Made by a program: the position numbers and the translations under genes | From: an uncultured Campylobacter sp. | GTDB lineage: Bacteria > Campylobacterota > Campylobacteria > Campylobacterales > Campylobacteraceae | Direction of reading: 5' to 3' | DNA: 14,233 nucleotides | Assembly (NCBI RefSeq): GCF_938030815.1 | Contig: NZ_CALHII010000119.1 | Span: 1-14,233, forward strand | The notes under the pieces: generated by a model | What the model saw: the letters and a program-made list of their open reading frames with translations, nothing else | The model's database searches: none | What the model was told of the DNA's origin: nothing | Shown here: positions 7,233 to 14,233 of the stretch, in pieces | Layout of the letters: each line of letters opens with the position of its first letter | How positions within the stretch are numbered: position 1 is the stretch's first letter

Positions 7233-7952
7233 TCAGTTTTTTACGATCGAGCAGGAGCTTAGATCTCCGCCATCGACGATTTTGTATAAATTTCCGCTCT
7301 TAAACATATTGCATACGATGATCGGAAGCGCATTGTCTTTGGCAAGCGCGATAGCCGTATCGTCCATCACCCTGATGTTGTCGTGCAGGGCTTGATCGTA
7401 AGTGACTTTGGAAAGCAATTTGGCATCTTTAAATTTTTGCGGATCTTTGTCGTAGATCCCCATTACCTTCGTGGCTTTGATAATGGCGTCGGCTCCGATC
7501 TCGATAGCGCGGAGCGTGCCTGCGGTATCGGTAGTGAAGAACGGATTTCCGGTGCCTGCGGCAAATATCACGACGCGACCCTTTTCCAGGTGCCTTTTAG
7601 CGCGGCCGATGATGAAGGTCTCGCAGATCGCTTCCATCTTTATCGCGCTTTGCACGCGCACATCCATGCCCGCGTATTCGAGCGCTTCTCTCATCGCGAT
7701 TGCGTTAATGACGGTAGCTAGCATGCCCATATGATCGCCGCTGGTGCGTTTTATAATACCGCTAGCCGCGGCACTTACGCCTCTGATGATGTTGCCGCCG
7801 CCGATTACGATGCCTACTTCGATGCCGCCTTCTACGAGCTGCTTGATCTCTTTAGCGATAAATTTTAAAATTTCGCTGTCGATCCCAAAGCCGTTCTCTC
7901 CCGCTAGCGCTTCACCCGAAAATTTTACGAGTATGCGATTGTATTTAGCCAT
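7233..7952 (-). CDS. pyrH: Uridylate (UMP) kinase
   Basis: This enzyme phosphorylates UMP to UDP with ATP, an essential step in pyrimidine nucleotide supply. It belongs to the amino acid kinase fold group, not the NMP kinase fold of eukaryotic enzymes. The 239 residues show KFSGEAL at 10-16, GGGNIIRG at 51-58, DHMGM at 73-77, GTGNPFFTTDTA at 133-144 and GIYDKDP at 165-171. These are the nucleotide- and UMP-binding elements, and the length is typical. A strong AGGAG at 7965-7961 sits eight bases before the ATG. The gene lies 64 bases after the lnt stop, a gap long enough to hold its own promoter, and leads into rpoZ and spoT. Confidence 0.97.
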   Translation of the reverse strand: MAKYNRILVKFSGEALAGENGFGIDSEILKFIAKEIKQLVEGGIEVGIVIGGGNIIRGVSAAASGIIKRTSGDHMGMLATVINAIAMREALEYAGMDVRVQSAIKMEAICETFIIGRAKRHLEKGRVVIFAAGTGNPFFTTDTAGTLRAIEIGADAIIKATKVMGIYDKDPQKFKDAKLLSKVTYDQALHDNIRVMDDTAIALAKDNALPIIVCNMFKSGNLYKIVDGGDLSSCSIVKN

Positions 7953-7981
7953 AAATTTAGCTCCTAATAAAATTTTAAAAT

Positions 7982-7987
7982 ATTATC
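7982..7987 (-). promoter_or_regulatory. Possible -10 element ahead of pyrH
   Basis: In the 64-base gap between lnt and pyrH the minus strand reads GATAAT, five of six bases matching TATAAT, about 30 bases before the pyrH ATG and inside an AT-rich stretch. Campylobacter housekeeping promoters often lack a clear -35 box, and none is clear here. The element may let pyrH-rpoZ-spoT be expressed apart from lnt. Confidence 0.3.
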
Positions 7988-8016
7988 CAAAAGTCGTTTA
8001 AAAATAACTTTTTAGG

Positions 8017-9360
8017 CTATTTTAGATGATCTTTAAGACGGTTTATCCAGATCTTTTTCGGAGCGATTATCTCGCTAGCGCTGCCGTTTACGGCGTGATA
8101 GATCAATGTACCGTGCAAGCTCGCGTAGTAGCGGATTATGAGGCGCTGCAAATAGGGCTCGTAGCTCGGCACGAACCAGCCGTTATTGCTGATCGCTACG
8201 ACGTATTTGGGCGAGCCCTCGTAAAGCTCCGCGCGCGTAGCCTCGTAGCAAACAGCGCTTCTTACGCTCTTGCCGCCAAGCTCGTAGTCGCTAAAACCGC
8301 TAGCCGTCGAAAAATCGGTCGCGCCGCCTAACAGCACGCGGTTGATGAAATTTCGCGCAAATTCCGGCAGCGGCACCATTTCGCCAAACGGCACCAAAAT
8401 GTGCTTATCGAAGCGGCTCATTTCCCCGTTTGCAAAAAGATAGGCGCTGTTGTAAAATTTCCCGTTCTCATACGCTTCCGCGCCTGCTACGATCGTAATT
8501 GTGCGCGATTTTTCCTTTAGAGCTTCAACAAGCACGCTTTCTAAATTTAGCGGCATCGCAAAGGCGCTCTCGGGCAAAATTATCGCATCCTGCCCCGCTG
8601 CGATCGCATCATCGATGCGGGCTAAATTTGCCAACGCGGCGGATAAAATTTTATCCTTTGCCCAGATGTCATATTGCGAAATATCGGTGTTTGCGAGTAA
8701 AATTTTAATCGGCAGTGGCTCGGGGTCTTTTTGGCTAAATTGCAGCGCGCAGATCAAAAATATCGCGAAAATTAGGGCGTTAAGCTTAGCCCGGGCGCCG
8801 TGTCCGCGTAGATACAAAATCGCGCAAAGCCCCGCTAAAATCAGAGCCAGCGCGCTAAGATCGGCTCTGAAAATTCCATGGCTTAGCAGCAATTCAAAAT
8901 TTAGCCAATCAAAGCCGAAGGGATGGATAAATTTTAGAATTAAAAGGCAGGCAGCGCGCAAAACCGGCGCGTCAAAGATCGCAAAGATGCGGAAAATAAA
9001 AGCATAAACGAGACAAATTCCAAGAATTTCAAGCGGGATTAAAAACGCAAGATTGAAATAGATCAGGCTGAAGCTGATCCAGTGCATCCACAGCGCGCCG
9101 ATAAAAAATCCGCACCAAAACCACTCCGCCTTGCTTGCTTTTAGTAGATAAAAAAGTGCTGCTATCGCAATTAGAGGCGAGAAAAATTCCGCCGCCAAAG
9201 CAACCAAGCCGTCAAATTTAGAGCTTAAAATTTCTACAAAAATAAAATTTGAAAGCGCAAGGGCAAGAACAAAGCCTTTATTTATGTAACTTAATGTAAA
9301 ATAGCTACTTTTTAAATTTCTAATGAAGGAAACACATGGAACAAGGAAACTTCTTTGCAT
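8017..9360 (-). CDS. lnt: Apolipoprotein N-acyltransferase
   Basis: Lnt adds the third acyl chain to the N-terminal cysteine of lipoproteins in the inner membrane. In this numbering the ATG at 9360 is residue 2, because a TTG lies directly before it. The first ~210 residues are a series of hydrophobic segments; the rest is a nitrilase-like periplasmic domain. The expected Glu-Lys-Cys triad is visible: E265 in ILPESAF, K320 in FDKHILVPFGE and C372 in AVCYEATR. At about 447 residues it is shorter than E. coli Lnt (512), as I recall for other Campylobacter. I chose the ATG because no ATG, GTG or TTG occurs between it and the first membrane segment; the ribosome site (AGGA three bases away) is poor. 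The 5' end overlaps the divergent yajC. It is probably first in the leftward operon. Confidence 0.92.
   Translation of the reverse strand: MQRSFLVPCVSFIRNLKSSYFTLSYINKGFVLALALSNFIFVEILSSKFDGLVALAAEFFSPLIAIAALFYLLKASKAEWFWCGFFIGALWMHWISFSLIYFNLAFLIPLEILGICLVYAFIFRIFAIFDAPVLRAACLLILKFIHPFGFDWLNFELLLSHGIFRADLSALALILAGLCAILYLRGHGARAKLNALIFAIFLICALQFSQKDPEPLPIKILLANTDISQYDIWAKDKILSAALANLARIDDAIAAGQDAIILPESAFAMPLNLESVLVEALKEKSRTITIVAGAEAYENGKFYNSAYLFANGEMSRFDKHILVPFGEMVPLPEFARNFINRVLLGGATDFSTASGFSDYELGGKSVRSAVCYEATRAELYEGSPKYVVAISNNGWFVPSYEPYLQRLIIRYYASLHGTLIYHAVNGSASEIIAPKKIWINRLKDHLK
9297..9302 (+). promoter_or_regulatory. Possible extended -10 element of the yajC-secDF operon
   Basis: The plus strand reads TG followed directly by TAAAAT in an AT-rich stretch, about 34 bases before the yajC ATG. 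No clear -35 box is seen. The site lies inside the first codons of the divergent lnt gene. This is a pattern match only. Confidence 0.35.
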
Positions 9361-9608
9361 CAATCCTGCCTATAGTCGTAATCTTTGCGATTATGTATTT
9401 TTTGATTATCAGACCGCAGCAAAAGCAGGCCAAGGATCATAAAGCGATGGTCGATGCGCTCGGCAAAGGCGATAAGATCATAACTAGCGGTGGCATAAAA
9501 TGCACGGTCGTGAAAACAAACAATGATTTTATCACAGTTAAGCTTAACGATGAGGTCATGGTCGAGCTAGATAAACAATTTGTGGCAAGAAAATTAGATG
9601 AGCAGTAA
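9336..9608 (+). CDS. yajC: Sec translocase accessory subunit YajC
   Basis: YajC is a small inner-membrane protein that associates with SecD and SecF and assists the SecYEG channel. The 90 residues have one N-terminal transmembrane helix (about 7-25) followed by the family signature IIRPQQKQAKDH at 24-35. A cytoplasmic domain follows, with LGKGDKIITSGGIKCTV at about 42-58, another conserved YajC stretch. An AAGGA ribosome site at 9326-9330 lies five bases before the ATG. The gene opens the rightward operon and its last 11 bases overlap secD. Its first 25 bases also encode, on the other strand, the N-terminus of Lnt. Confidence 0.96.
   Translation: MEQGNFFASILPIVVIFAIMYFLIIRPQQKQAKDHKAMVDALGKGDKIITSGGIKCTVVKTNNDFITVKLNDEVMVELDKQFVARKLDEQ
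9390..9410 (-). promoter_or_regulatory. Possible -10 elements for lnt inside yajC
   Basis: Upstream of the lnt ATG the minus strand offers GATAAT (9410-9405) and CATAAT (9395-9390), each one mismatch from TATAAT. Either would give a short leader of roughly 25-40 bases. Which, if either, is used cannot be told from the sequence. Confidence 0.25.
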
Positions 9609-11199
9609 AATTTCATACCGCCTGCTGATCTTTTTGGCTGCGGTTATTTTTTCGGCGATTTTTGCCGCGCCTTCGATCTTTCAGACCGAAAAGGGAAGCA
9701 AGATAAACTTGGGTCTGGATCTGCAAGGCGGGCTTCACATGCTGCTTGAGGTTCAAAGCGACGAGGCGGTCGTTTCAAAGATCAAATCGATCGCCGCTAG
9801 CGTTAATTACGCCGCCAAGCGCGATGATCTGCTGATGGACGGGCTAAAATTGGAGGGCGATTCGTTCGAGTTTGAAATTTTAGACGCGGACGAGGCTTCT
9901 AAATTTGATGCAATTTTGCATAGCGCCGCAAGCGGATTAGACATTCAAAAATCTGGCGAAAAATATCGCGTCACACTAACGCCTGAGGAGGTCGAAGCGA
10001 CTAAAAAATACGCGATTGAACAGGCCGTAGAAACTATCCGAAACCGCTTGGATCAATTCGGACTTGCGGAGCCTACGGTAGCAAAGCAGGGCGAGAGTTA
10101 TATTTTGGTTGAGCTTCCGGGCGTCAAAAGTGCAGCGGATGAGCAGCGCGCCAAGGATCTGATCGCCAAAGCGGCCCACTTGCAGCTTATGGCGGTGGAC
10201 GACGTGCGCCAAGATCGCGCGCAGACTATTAGCGCAGCGGATGCCAGAGCTTACGGCGACGTGATCTACCCGGACGTTAAGAATCCGAATTACAAGTATC
10301 TCATAAACGAAATTCCTGTCCTTGATGGCGCGATGCTAGTTGATGCGAAGGTAGCTTTCGATCAACACACCAACCAGCCGATCATAAATTTTACGCTGAA
10401 TTCTCAAGGCGCTCAAATTTTTGGTGATTTTACCGGCAAAAACGTCGGTAAGCGCCTTGCGATCGTACTTGATGGCAAGGTTTACTCCGCGCCGCGCATA
10501 AACGAGCGTATCGGCGGCGGCAGCGGTCAGATCAGCGGCGGATTTAGCGTCGAGGAGGCGCACGACGTAGCGATTGCGCTTAGAAGCGGCGCGCTTTTGG
10601 CTCCCGTCAAAGTATCCGAAACGCGCAGCATCGGCCCTAGCCTAGGGCAAGATAGCATTGATAAGAGTATGGCGGCGCTTAGCCTTGCGGCAGTTGCGAT
10701 TTTGATCTTTATGATTTTCTACTATGGCGTGGCGGGGCTTTTTGCCGACATCGCGCTTGTAGTCAATATTTTATTTCTGATCGCTTGTATGGCACTATTC
10801 GGCGCTACTTTGACGCTTCCTGGAATGGCTGGAATCGTACTAACTATCGGAATGGCGGTAGATGCGAACGTCATCATTAATGAGCGCGTTAGAGAGGTGC
10901 TAAGGACGGGAGTTTCAATCCGCCAAAGTATAAATAAAGGCTATGAAAATGCGATGAGCGCGATCGTGGATTCAAATATCACTACGCTAATTACTTCTGC
11001 TGCGCTTTATGCTTACGGCACGGGTCCAGTGAAGGGCTTTGCCGTCACGATGAGCATCGGTATCGTAGCGTCGATGATAACGGCTATTTTAGGCACTCAC
11101 GGAATGTTTGAGTTAGTAATGGATAAGATGGAAAGGAGTAAAAATACCGCGCTTTGGCTCGGTTATAAAGTAAGAGGAGGCGCAAATGCAAGTGTTTGA
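9598..11199 (+). CDS. secD: Protein translocase subunit SecD
   Basis: SecD is an RND-type membrane protein that, with SecF, uses the proton gradient to pull secreted proteins through SecYEG. The 533 residues begin with a transmembrane helix (about 8-25). A large periplasmic region follows, with the conserved NLGLDLQGGLHMLLEV at 37-52 and VLDGKVYSAPRINERIGGG at 290-308. After about 355 there is a block of five helices. D422 in GMAVDANVIINERVRE lies at the position of the aspartate linked to proton transport. The ATG is within the last codons of yajC (11-base overlap) without an obvious ribosome site, so it probably depends on coupling. The 3' end overlaps secF by 14 bases. The protein is shorter than E. 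coli SecD (615) but complete. Confidence 0.97.
   Translation: MSSKISYRLLIFLAAVIFSAIFAAPSIFQTEKGSKINLGLDLQGGLHMLLEVQSDEAVVSKIKSIAASVNYAAKRDDLLMDGLKLEGDSFEFEILDADEASKFDAILHSAASGLDIQKSGEKYRVTLTPEEVEATKKYAIEQAVETIRNRLDQFGLAEPTVAKQGESYILVELPGVKSAADEQRAKDLIAKAAHLQLMAVDDVRQDRAQTISAADARAYGDVIYPDVKNPNYKYLINEIPVLDGAMLVDAKVAFDQHTNQPIINFTLNSQGAQIFGDFTGKNVGKRLAIVLDGKVYSAPRINERIGGGSGQISGGFSVEEAHDVAIALRSGALLAPVKVSETRSIGPSLGQDSIDKSMAALSLAAVAILIFMIFYYGVAGLFADIALVVNILFLIACMALFGATLTLPGMAGIVLTIGMAVDANVIINERVREVLRTGVSIRQSINKGYENAMSAIVDSNITTLITSAALYAYGTGPVKGFAVTMSIGIVASMITAILGTHGMFELVMDKMERSKNTALWLGYKVRGGANASV
11173..11180 (+). promoter_or_regulatory. Strong ribosome binding site of secF within secD
   Basis: AGAGGAGG ends five bases before the secF ATG and lies inside the last codons of secD. 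It supports independent re-initiation at secF, in contrast to the weak site before secD. Confidence 0.75.
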
Positions 11200-12154
11200 T
11201 AAGGGCAAAATTTATGATTTTATGAAATTTAGATATTTTACCTTTGCGCTTTCTGCTGTTTTGATAATAGGCTCCATTGCGCTATTTTTCATTAAGGGCA
11301 TTAATTACGGCATCGATTTTAGCGGCGGTACACTCATTCAGGTTAAATACGACGCTAAAGCACCGCTTGATGAGATCAGAAAACGCTTCGAGGCGGCAAA
11401 TTTAGGCAATATCAACGTTACGGAATTCGGTAGCGATCAAGAAGTTACGATTAGATATTCAGGCGCTGCGAGTGAACTGGGCGATAATCCCGCCTTAGCG
11501 GCGCAAAAAATTTTGCAAGGTAGTGGAAACTTTGACATTCGCAAGGTCGATATCGTAGGTCCTAAAGTCGGCGAGGAGCTTCGCACAAACGGAATTTTAG
11601 CGGTATGTGTGTCGTTTGCGCTCATTTTGGTTTATATCACCCTGCGGTTTGAGTGGAGATTTGCAGTCGCCGCAGTGCTATCGGATCTGCACGACGTCGT
11701 AGTTGCCGTAGGTGCGATGATTTTAGCCGGTGTGGATTTCAACCTTGAAATTCTAGCTGCACTACTAACCATAATGGGCTACTCGCTAAACGACACCATC
11801 GTTGTTTTCGATAGAATTCGAGAAGGCGTAAAAGATAGTAAATCGATTAAGCTTGACGAGGTTATAAACGAATCGATCTCTCACACGCTATCGCGCACGC
11901 TGCTTACTTCGCTTACGACTCTCATCGTCATTGTGATTTTATTCGTCTGGGGCGGAGAGATGATCCACGGCTTTAGCTTAGTGATGCTAATAGGCGTCAT
12001 AGCAGGAACTTTCAGCTCTGTATTTGTAGCTGCTCCGATGCTGATTTTGTTTAAATTTAACGTTGAAAAGTACCGCGCGTTTTTAGCTGAAAAACAGCGC
12101 CGTATCAAAGAGAAAGAAAAGAATCGCGCCATGTATGAAAAAGGCACGGTGTAA
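11186..12154 (+). CDS. secF: Protein translocase subunit SecF
   Basis: SecF pairs with SecD in the proton-driven SecDF complex of the inner membrane. The 322 residues show a first helix (about 17-37), then GIDFSGGTLIQVK at 42-54, a SecD/SecF signature, and a short periplasmic domain. DIVGPKVGEELRTNG at 122-136 leads into five more helices. MGYSLNDTIVVFDRIRE at 197-213 is the family motif in the fourth helix region. The C-terminus (about 290-322) is charged and cytoplasmic. The gene overlaps secD by 14 bases and has a strong ribosome site. The next gene begins ten bases after the stop, so the operon continues. Confidence 0.97.
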   Translation: MQVFDKGKIYDFMKFRYFTFALSAVLIIGSIALFFIKGINYGIDFSGGTLIQVKYDAKAPLDEIRKRFEAANLGNINVTEFGSDQEVTIRYSGAASELGDNPALAAQKILQGSGNFDIRKVDIVGPKVGEELRTNGILAVCVSFALILVYITLRFEWRFAVAAVLSDLHDVVVAVGAMILAGVDFNLEILAALLTIMGYSLNDTIVVFDRIREGVKDSKSIKLDEVINESISHTLSRTLLTSLTTLIVIVILFVWGGEMIHGFSLVMLIGVIAGTFSSVFVAAPMLILFKFNVEKYRAFLAEKQRRIKEKEKNRAMYEKGTV

Positions 12155-12163
12155 GGATGAAAG

Positions 12164-12505
12164 ATGAACTGGGGAAGGGTAATTTACATATTTTTTGCGC
12201 TGATGAGTATGACTACAATAGGCGGGTTTTTGTATGAGAAGAATGAAATTTTACTTTTCATAGCAACCAGCGTGAATGCAGTCTCGACGCTTTTGAAGGT
12301 AGGCGTGCGAAATATGCTAGCAGCCGAGCTTTTTGCAAGCTCGCTCGTAGCGGATCTGCATCTCATACCGGCGTTCGTTTTGATTGTAGTAGCGCCGGGA
12401 GATCTGTCGATCGTGACCTCGCTTGCGATCGGCGCGCTACTTGCAAACTTTTTCTCGCTAATTTTAATAGCGATTGAGTCGGCAAAAACTAAAGACGAAT
12501 TCTAG
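12164..12505 (+). CDS. DUF6394-type small membrane protein of unknown function
   Basis: The 113-residue product is almost entirely hydrophobic, with segments at about 5-21, 29-45, 57-78 and 84-104, suggesting three or four membrane passes. I recognise it as the uncharacterised DUF6394 type found in Campylobacterota from memory of its sequence (conserved-looking VGVRNMLAAELFASSLVADLH in the middle). Its N-terminus is MNWGRVIYIFF and its short charged tail is ESAKTKDEF. AGGA at 12154-12157 lies six bases before the ATG. It sits nine bases after secF and nine before leuS, so it is co-transcribed. A link with SecDF-YajC or membrane protein insertion is suggested only by position. No catalytic motif is visible. 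Confidence 0.8.
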   Translation: MNWGRVIYIFFALMSMTTIGGFLYEKNEILLFIATSVNAVSTLLKVGVRNMLAAELFASSLVADLHLIPAFVLIVVAPGDLSIVTSLAIGALLANFFSLILIAIESAKTKDEF

Positions 12506-12514
12506 GAGCGCAAA

Positions 12515-14233
12515 ATGCCTTACGATAGTAAAAGTATTGAGCTTAAATGGCAGAAAATTTGGGATGAAGAGGGAGTTTTCGAGCCTAAGGACGATTATAG
12601 CCTGCCTAAAAAATATATCCTTTCGATGTTTCCCTACCCAAGCGGCCGCATCCACATGGGGCACGTGCGAAACTACAGCATCGGCGACGCGCTGAGTCGC
12701 TATTATAGGCTACGCGGATACAACGTGCTTCAGCCGATCGGCTTTGACAGCTTCGGTATGCCTGCGGAAAATGCGGCGATCAAACACGGCATTCACCCTA
12801 AAACTTGGACTTACGAAAATATTGATTATATGAAAAATGAGCTGCACCGCTTGGGCTTTAGCTTTTCGGCTCGTCGCATGCTCGCTACCTCCGACCCGCT
12901 TTATACGCGCTGGGAGCAGGAATTTTTCATAAAACTTTTTGAAAAAGGGCTTATCTATAGAAAAAGCGCCGTGGTAAATTGGTGCGAACACGATCAGACG
13001 GTGCTTGCCAACGAGCAGGTCGAGGAGGGCAGGTGCTGGCGCTGCGGCAACGAGGTCGTGCAAAAGCAGATGCCTGGATATTATCTAAAAATCACCGCTT
13101 ACGCGCAGGAGCTTTTGGATTGCCTAAAGCAGCTTGAGGGCAAGTGGCCCGCTCAGGTGCTTACGATGCAAGAAAACTGGATCGGGCGCAGCGAAGGTTT
13201 GGAATTTAGTTTTAAATTTGACGAGCAAAGCAGCGCCAAGCTTGGCGGCATCGAGGGCTTTAAGGTCTTTACGACGCGCCCCGATACGATCTACGGCATG
13301 AGCTACGCGGCGGTCGCGCCGGAGCACGAGGTCGTAAAGAGACTTTTGGATAATAATTTACTTGACGCCAAAGCTGCGGCGAAGGTGAGAGAAATTTTAA
13401 ATCAAAGCCCGCGCGAGCGCCAAGCAAGCGATAAAGACGGCGTGAGCCTCGGAATCAGCGTGCTTCATCCGCTAAGCGGCAAAAAAATCCCTGTTTGGAC
13501 TGCAAATTTCGTCCTAGCAGAATACGGCGGCGGTGCGGTTATGGCGGTGCCTGCGCACGATGAGAGAGACTTTGAGTTTGCGAAGAAATTTAACCTGCCG
13601 ATCATTCAAAGCATCGCTCCTAAAAGCGGCGATTACGACGCTAGCAAAGCCTACGTAGAGAGCGGAGTTTTGGTAAATTCCGAAGAGTTTAGCGGCATGA
13701 ATAGCGAGAAGGCAAAAAGCGCCGTCATCTCAAAATTTGAGGAGCTAAAGCTCGGACGCCGCGTGGTAAATTTTAAACTGCGCGATTGGGGAGTGAGCCG
13801 CCAGCGCTACTGGGGCGCGCCGATCCCGATGATCCACTGCCCAAAATGCGGGCTGGTAAGCGAGGAAATTTCAAATCTGCCCGTAGAGCTTCCGCAGGAT
13901 ATTAAGATCACCGGCAAAGGCAATCCGCTGGATACGCATCCTAGCTGGAAGTTTTGCAAATGCCCTAAATGCGGCGGCGACGGGGTGCGCGAGACCGACA
14001 CGCTCGATACATTTTTTGAAAGCTCGTGGTATTTCGCGCGCTACGCAAGCGACGAGCGGACATGGCAGCAGCGGGCGTTTGATGAGCAAAGCGTGAATTA
14101 CTGGATGAATGTCGATCAATATATCGGTGGCATTGAGCACGCGATTTTGCACCTTTTATACGCAAGATTTTTCCAAAAGGCTCTTCGCGACATAGGCTAT
14201 CTGCGCGATAGCGAGCCGTTTGAGCGGCTGCTA
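12515..14233 (+). CDS. leuS: Leucyl-tRNA synthetase (partial, cut by window end)
   Basis: This class I synthetase joins leucine to tRNA-Leu and edits mischarged products. The window holds 573 uninterrupted codons of a protein usually a little over 800 residues. Visible are FPYPSGRIHMGH at 39-50 (the HIGH motif), GFDSFGMPAENAA at 76-88, and a C157/C174/C177 group resembling the zinc-1 module. The editing domain has TTRPDT at 253-258 and HDERD at 348-352, whose aspartates and threonines contact the mischarged product in the family. WGVSRQRYWGAPIP follows near 428-441, then C442/C445 and C481/C483/C486, another possible zinc module. The KMSKS loop and anticodon-binding domain lie beyond the right edge. 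AGGAG at 12504-12508, overlapping the previous stop, sits six bases before the ATG. Confidence 0.97.
   Translation, partial: MPYDSKSIELKWQKIWDEEGVFEPKDDYSLPKKYILSMFPYPSGRIHMGHVRNYSIGDALSRYYRLRGYNVLQPIGFDSFGMPAENAAIKHGIHPKTWTYENIDYMKNELHRLGFSFSARRMLATSDPLYTRWEQEFFIKLFEKGLIYRKSAVVNWCEHDQTVLANEQVEEGRCWRCGNEVVQKQMPGYYLKITAYAQELLDCLKQLEGKWPAQVLTMQENWIGRSEGLEFSFKFDEQSSAKLGGIEGFKVFTTRPDTIYGMSYAAVAPEHEVVKRLLDNNLLDAKAAAKVREILNQSPRERQASDKDGVSLGISVLHPLSGKKIPVWTANFVLAEYGGGAVMAVPAHDERDFEFAKKFNLPIIQSIAPKSGDYDASKAYVESGVLVNSEEFSGMNSEKAKSAVISKFEELKLGRRVVNFKLRDWGVSRQRYWGAPIPMIHCPKCGLVSEEISNLPVELPQDIKITGKGNPLDTHPSWKFCKCPKCGGDGVRETDTLDTFFESSWYFARYASDERTWQQRAFDEQSVNYWMNVDQYIGGIEHAILHLLYARFFQKALRDIGYLRDSEPFERLL

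Noticed and set aside
7383..7721. 112-codon plus-strand frame inside pyrH
   Set aside because: Shadow of the conserved pyrH sequence with no protein-like motif.
8501..9007. 168-codon open frame on the plus strand inside lnt
   Set aside because: It is antisense to a well-conserved lnt region, has no family resemblance, and is rich in Ala, Ser, Lys and Ile, as expected from reading this codon usage backwards.
9361..9363. TTG as the start of lnt
   Set aside because: The adjacent ATG at 9360 is a better start codon and is slightly better spaced from the weak AGGA; the difference is one residue.
12710..13063. 117-codon minus-strand frame inside leuS
   Set aside because: Antisense to the clearly conserved LeuS catalytic core; no ribosome site or recognisable motif.
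1..14233. Search for CRISPR, tRNA, insertion sequence or defence genes
   Set aside because: No spaced direct repeats, tRNA-like cloverleaf, transposase motif or terminal inverted repeats were seen. All sizeable real genes are housekeeping.

Overview
The window looks like a chromosomal piece of a Campylobacter (Campylobacterota). The protein sequences resemble Campylobacter versions throughout, from memory of that genus: TyrS of the MDPTA/HLGH type, a single SpoT-type RSH enzyme, and the yajC-secD-secF-leuS order. By eye the base composition is well above that of C. jejuni, with GC-rich GCGC words alternating with AAATTTTAAA words. This suits a higher-GC oral species such as C. gracilis, C. 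showae, C. rectus or C. curvus. Species assignment is inference.

Layout. Positions 1-34 hold the start of a leftward gene that runs off the window, of which only a signal-peptide-like N-terminus is visible. Positions 35-690 contain no convincing gene, but they carry short coding-like fragments on the minus strand and several inverted repeats. From 9360 leftward to 691 lies a tightly packed minus-strand cluster, in transcription order: lnt, pyrH, rpoZ, spoT, tyrS, a nitronate monooxygenase-like flavoprotein gene and an AMIN-domain amidase. From 9336 rightward lies a second cluster: yajC, secD, secF, a small DUF6394-type membrane protein gene and leuS, which is cut by the right edge after 573 codons.

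How the genes work together. The leftward cluster joins envelope work (lipoprotein acylation, septal peptidoglycan cleavage), nucleotide supply (UMP kinase), RNA polymerase omega, the stringent-response enzyme and tyrosine charging. The rightward cluster encodes the SecDF-YajC accessory complex of the Sec translocon, followed by leucine charging. Many neighbours overlap (rpoZ/spoT, tyrS/nmo, nmo/ami, yajC/secD, secD/secF), which implies translational coupling. The two clusters diverge head-to-head, and the first codons of lnt and yajC overlap, so the promoters must lie inside each other's coding sequence.

No tRNA, rRNA, CRISPR array, insertion sequence or defence system was seen. Apart from the 35-690 gap this is an ordinary housekeeping region. 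The most interesting points are that gap, the divergent lnt/yajC overlap, the cysteine cluster in the flavoprotein, and the uncharacterised membrane protein in the sec operon.
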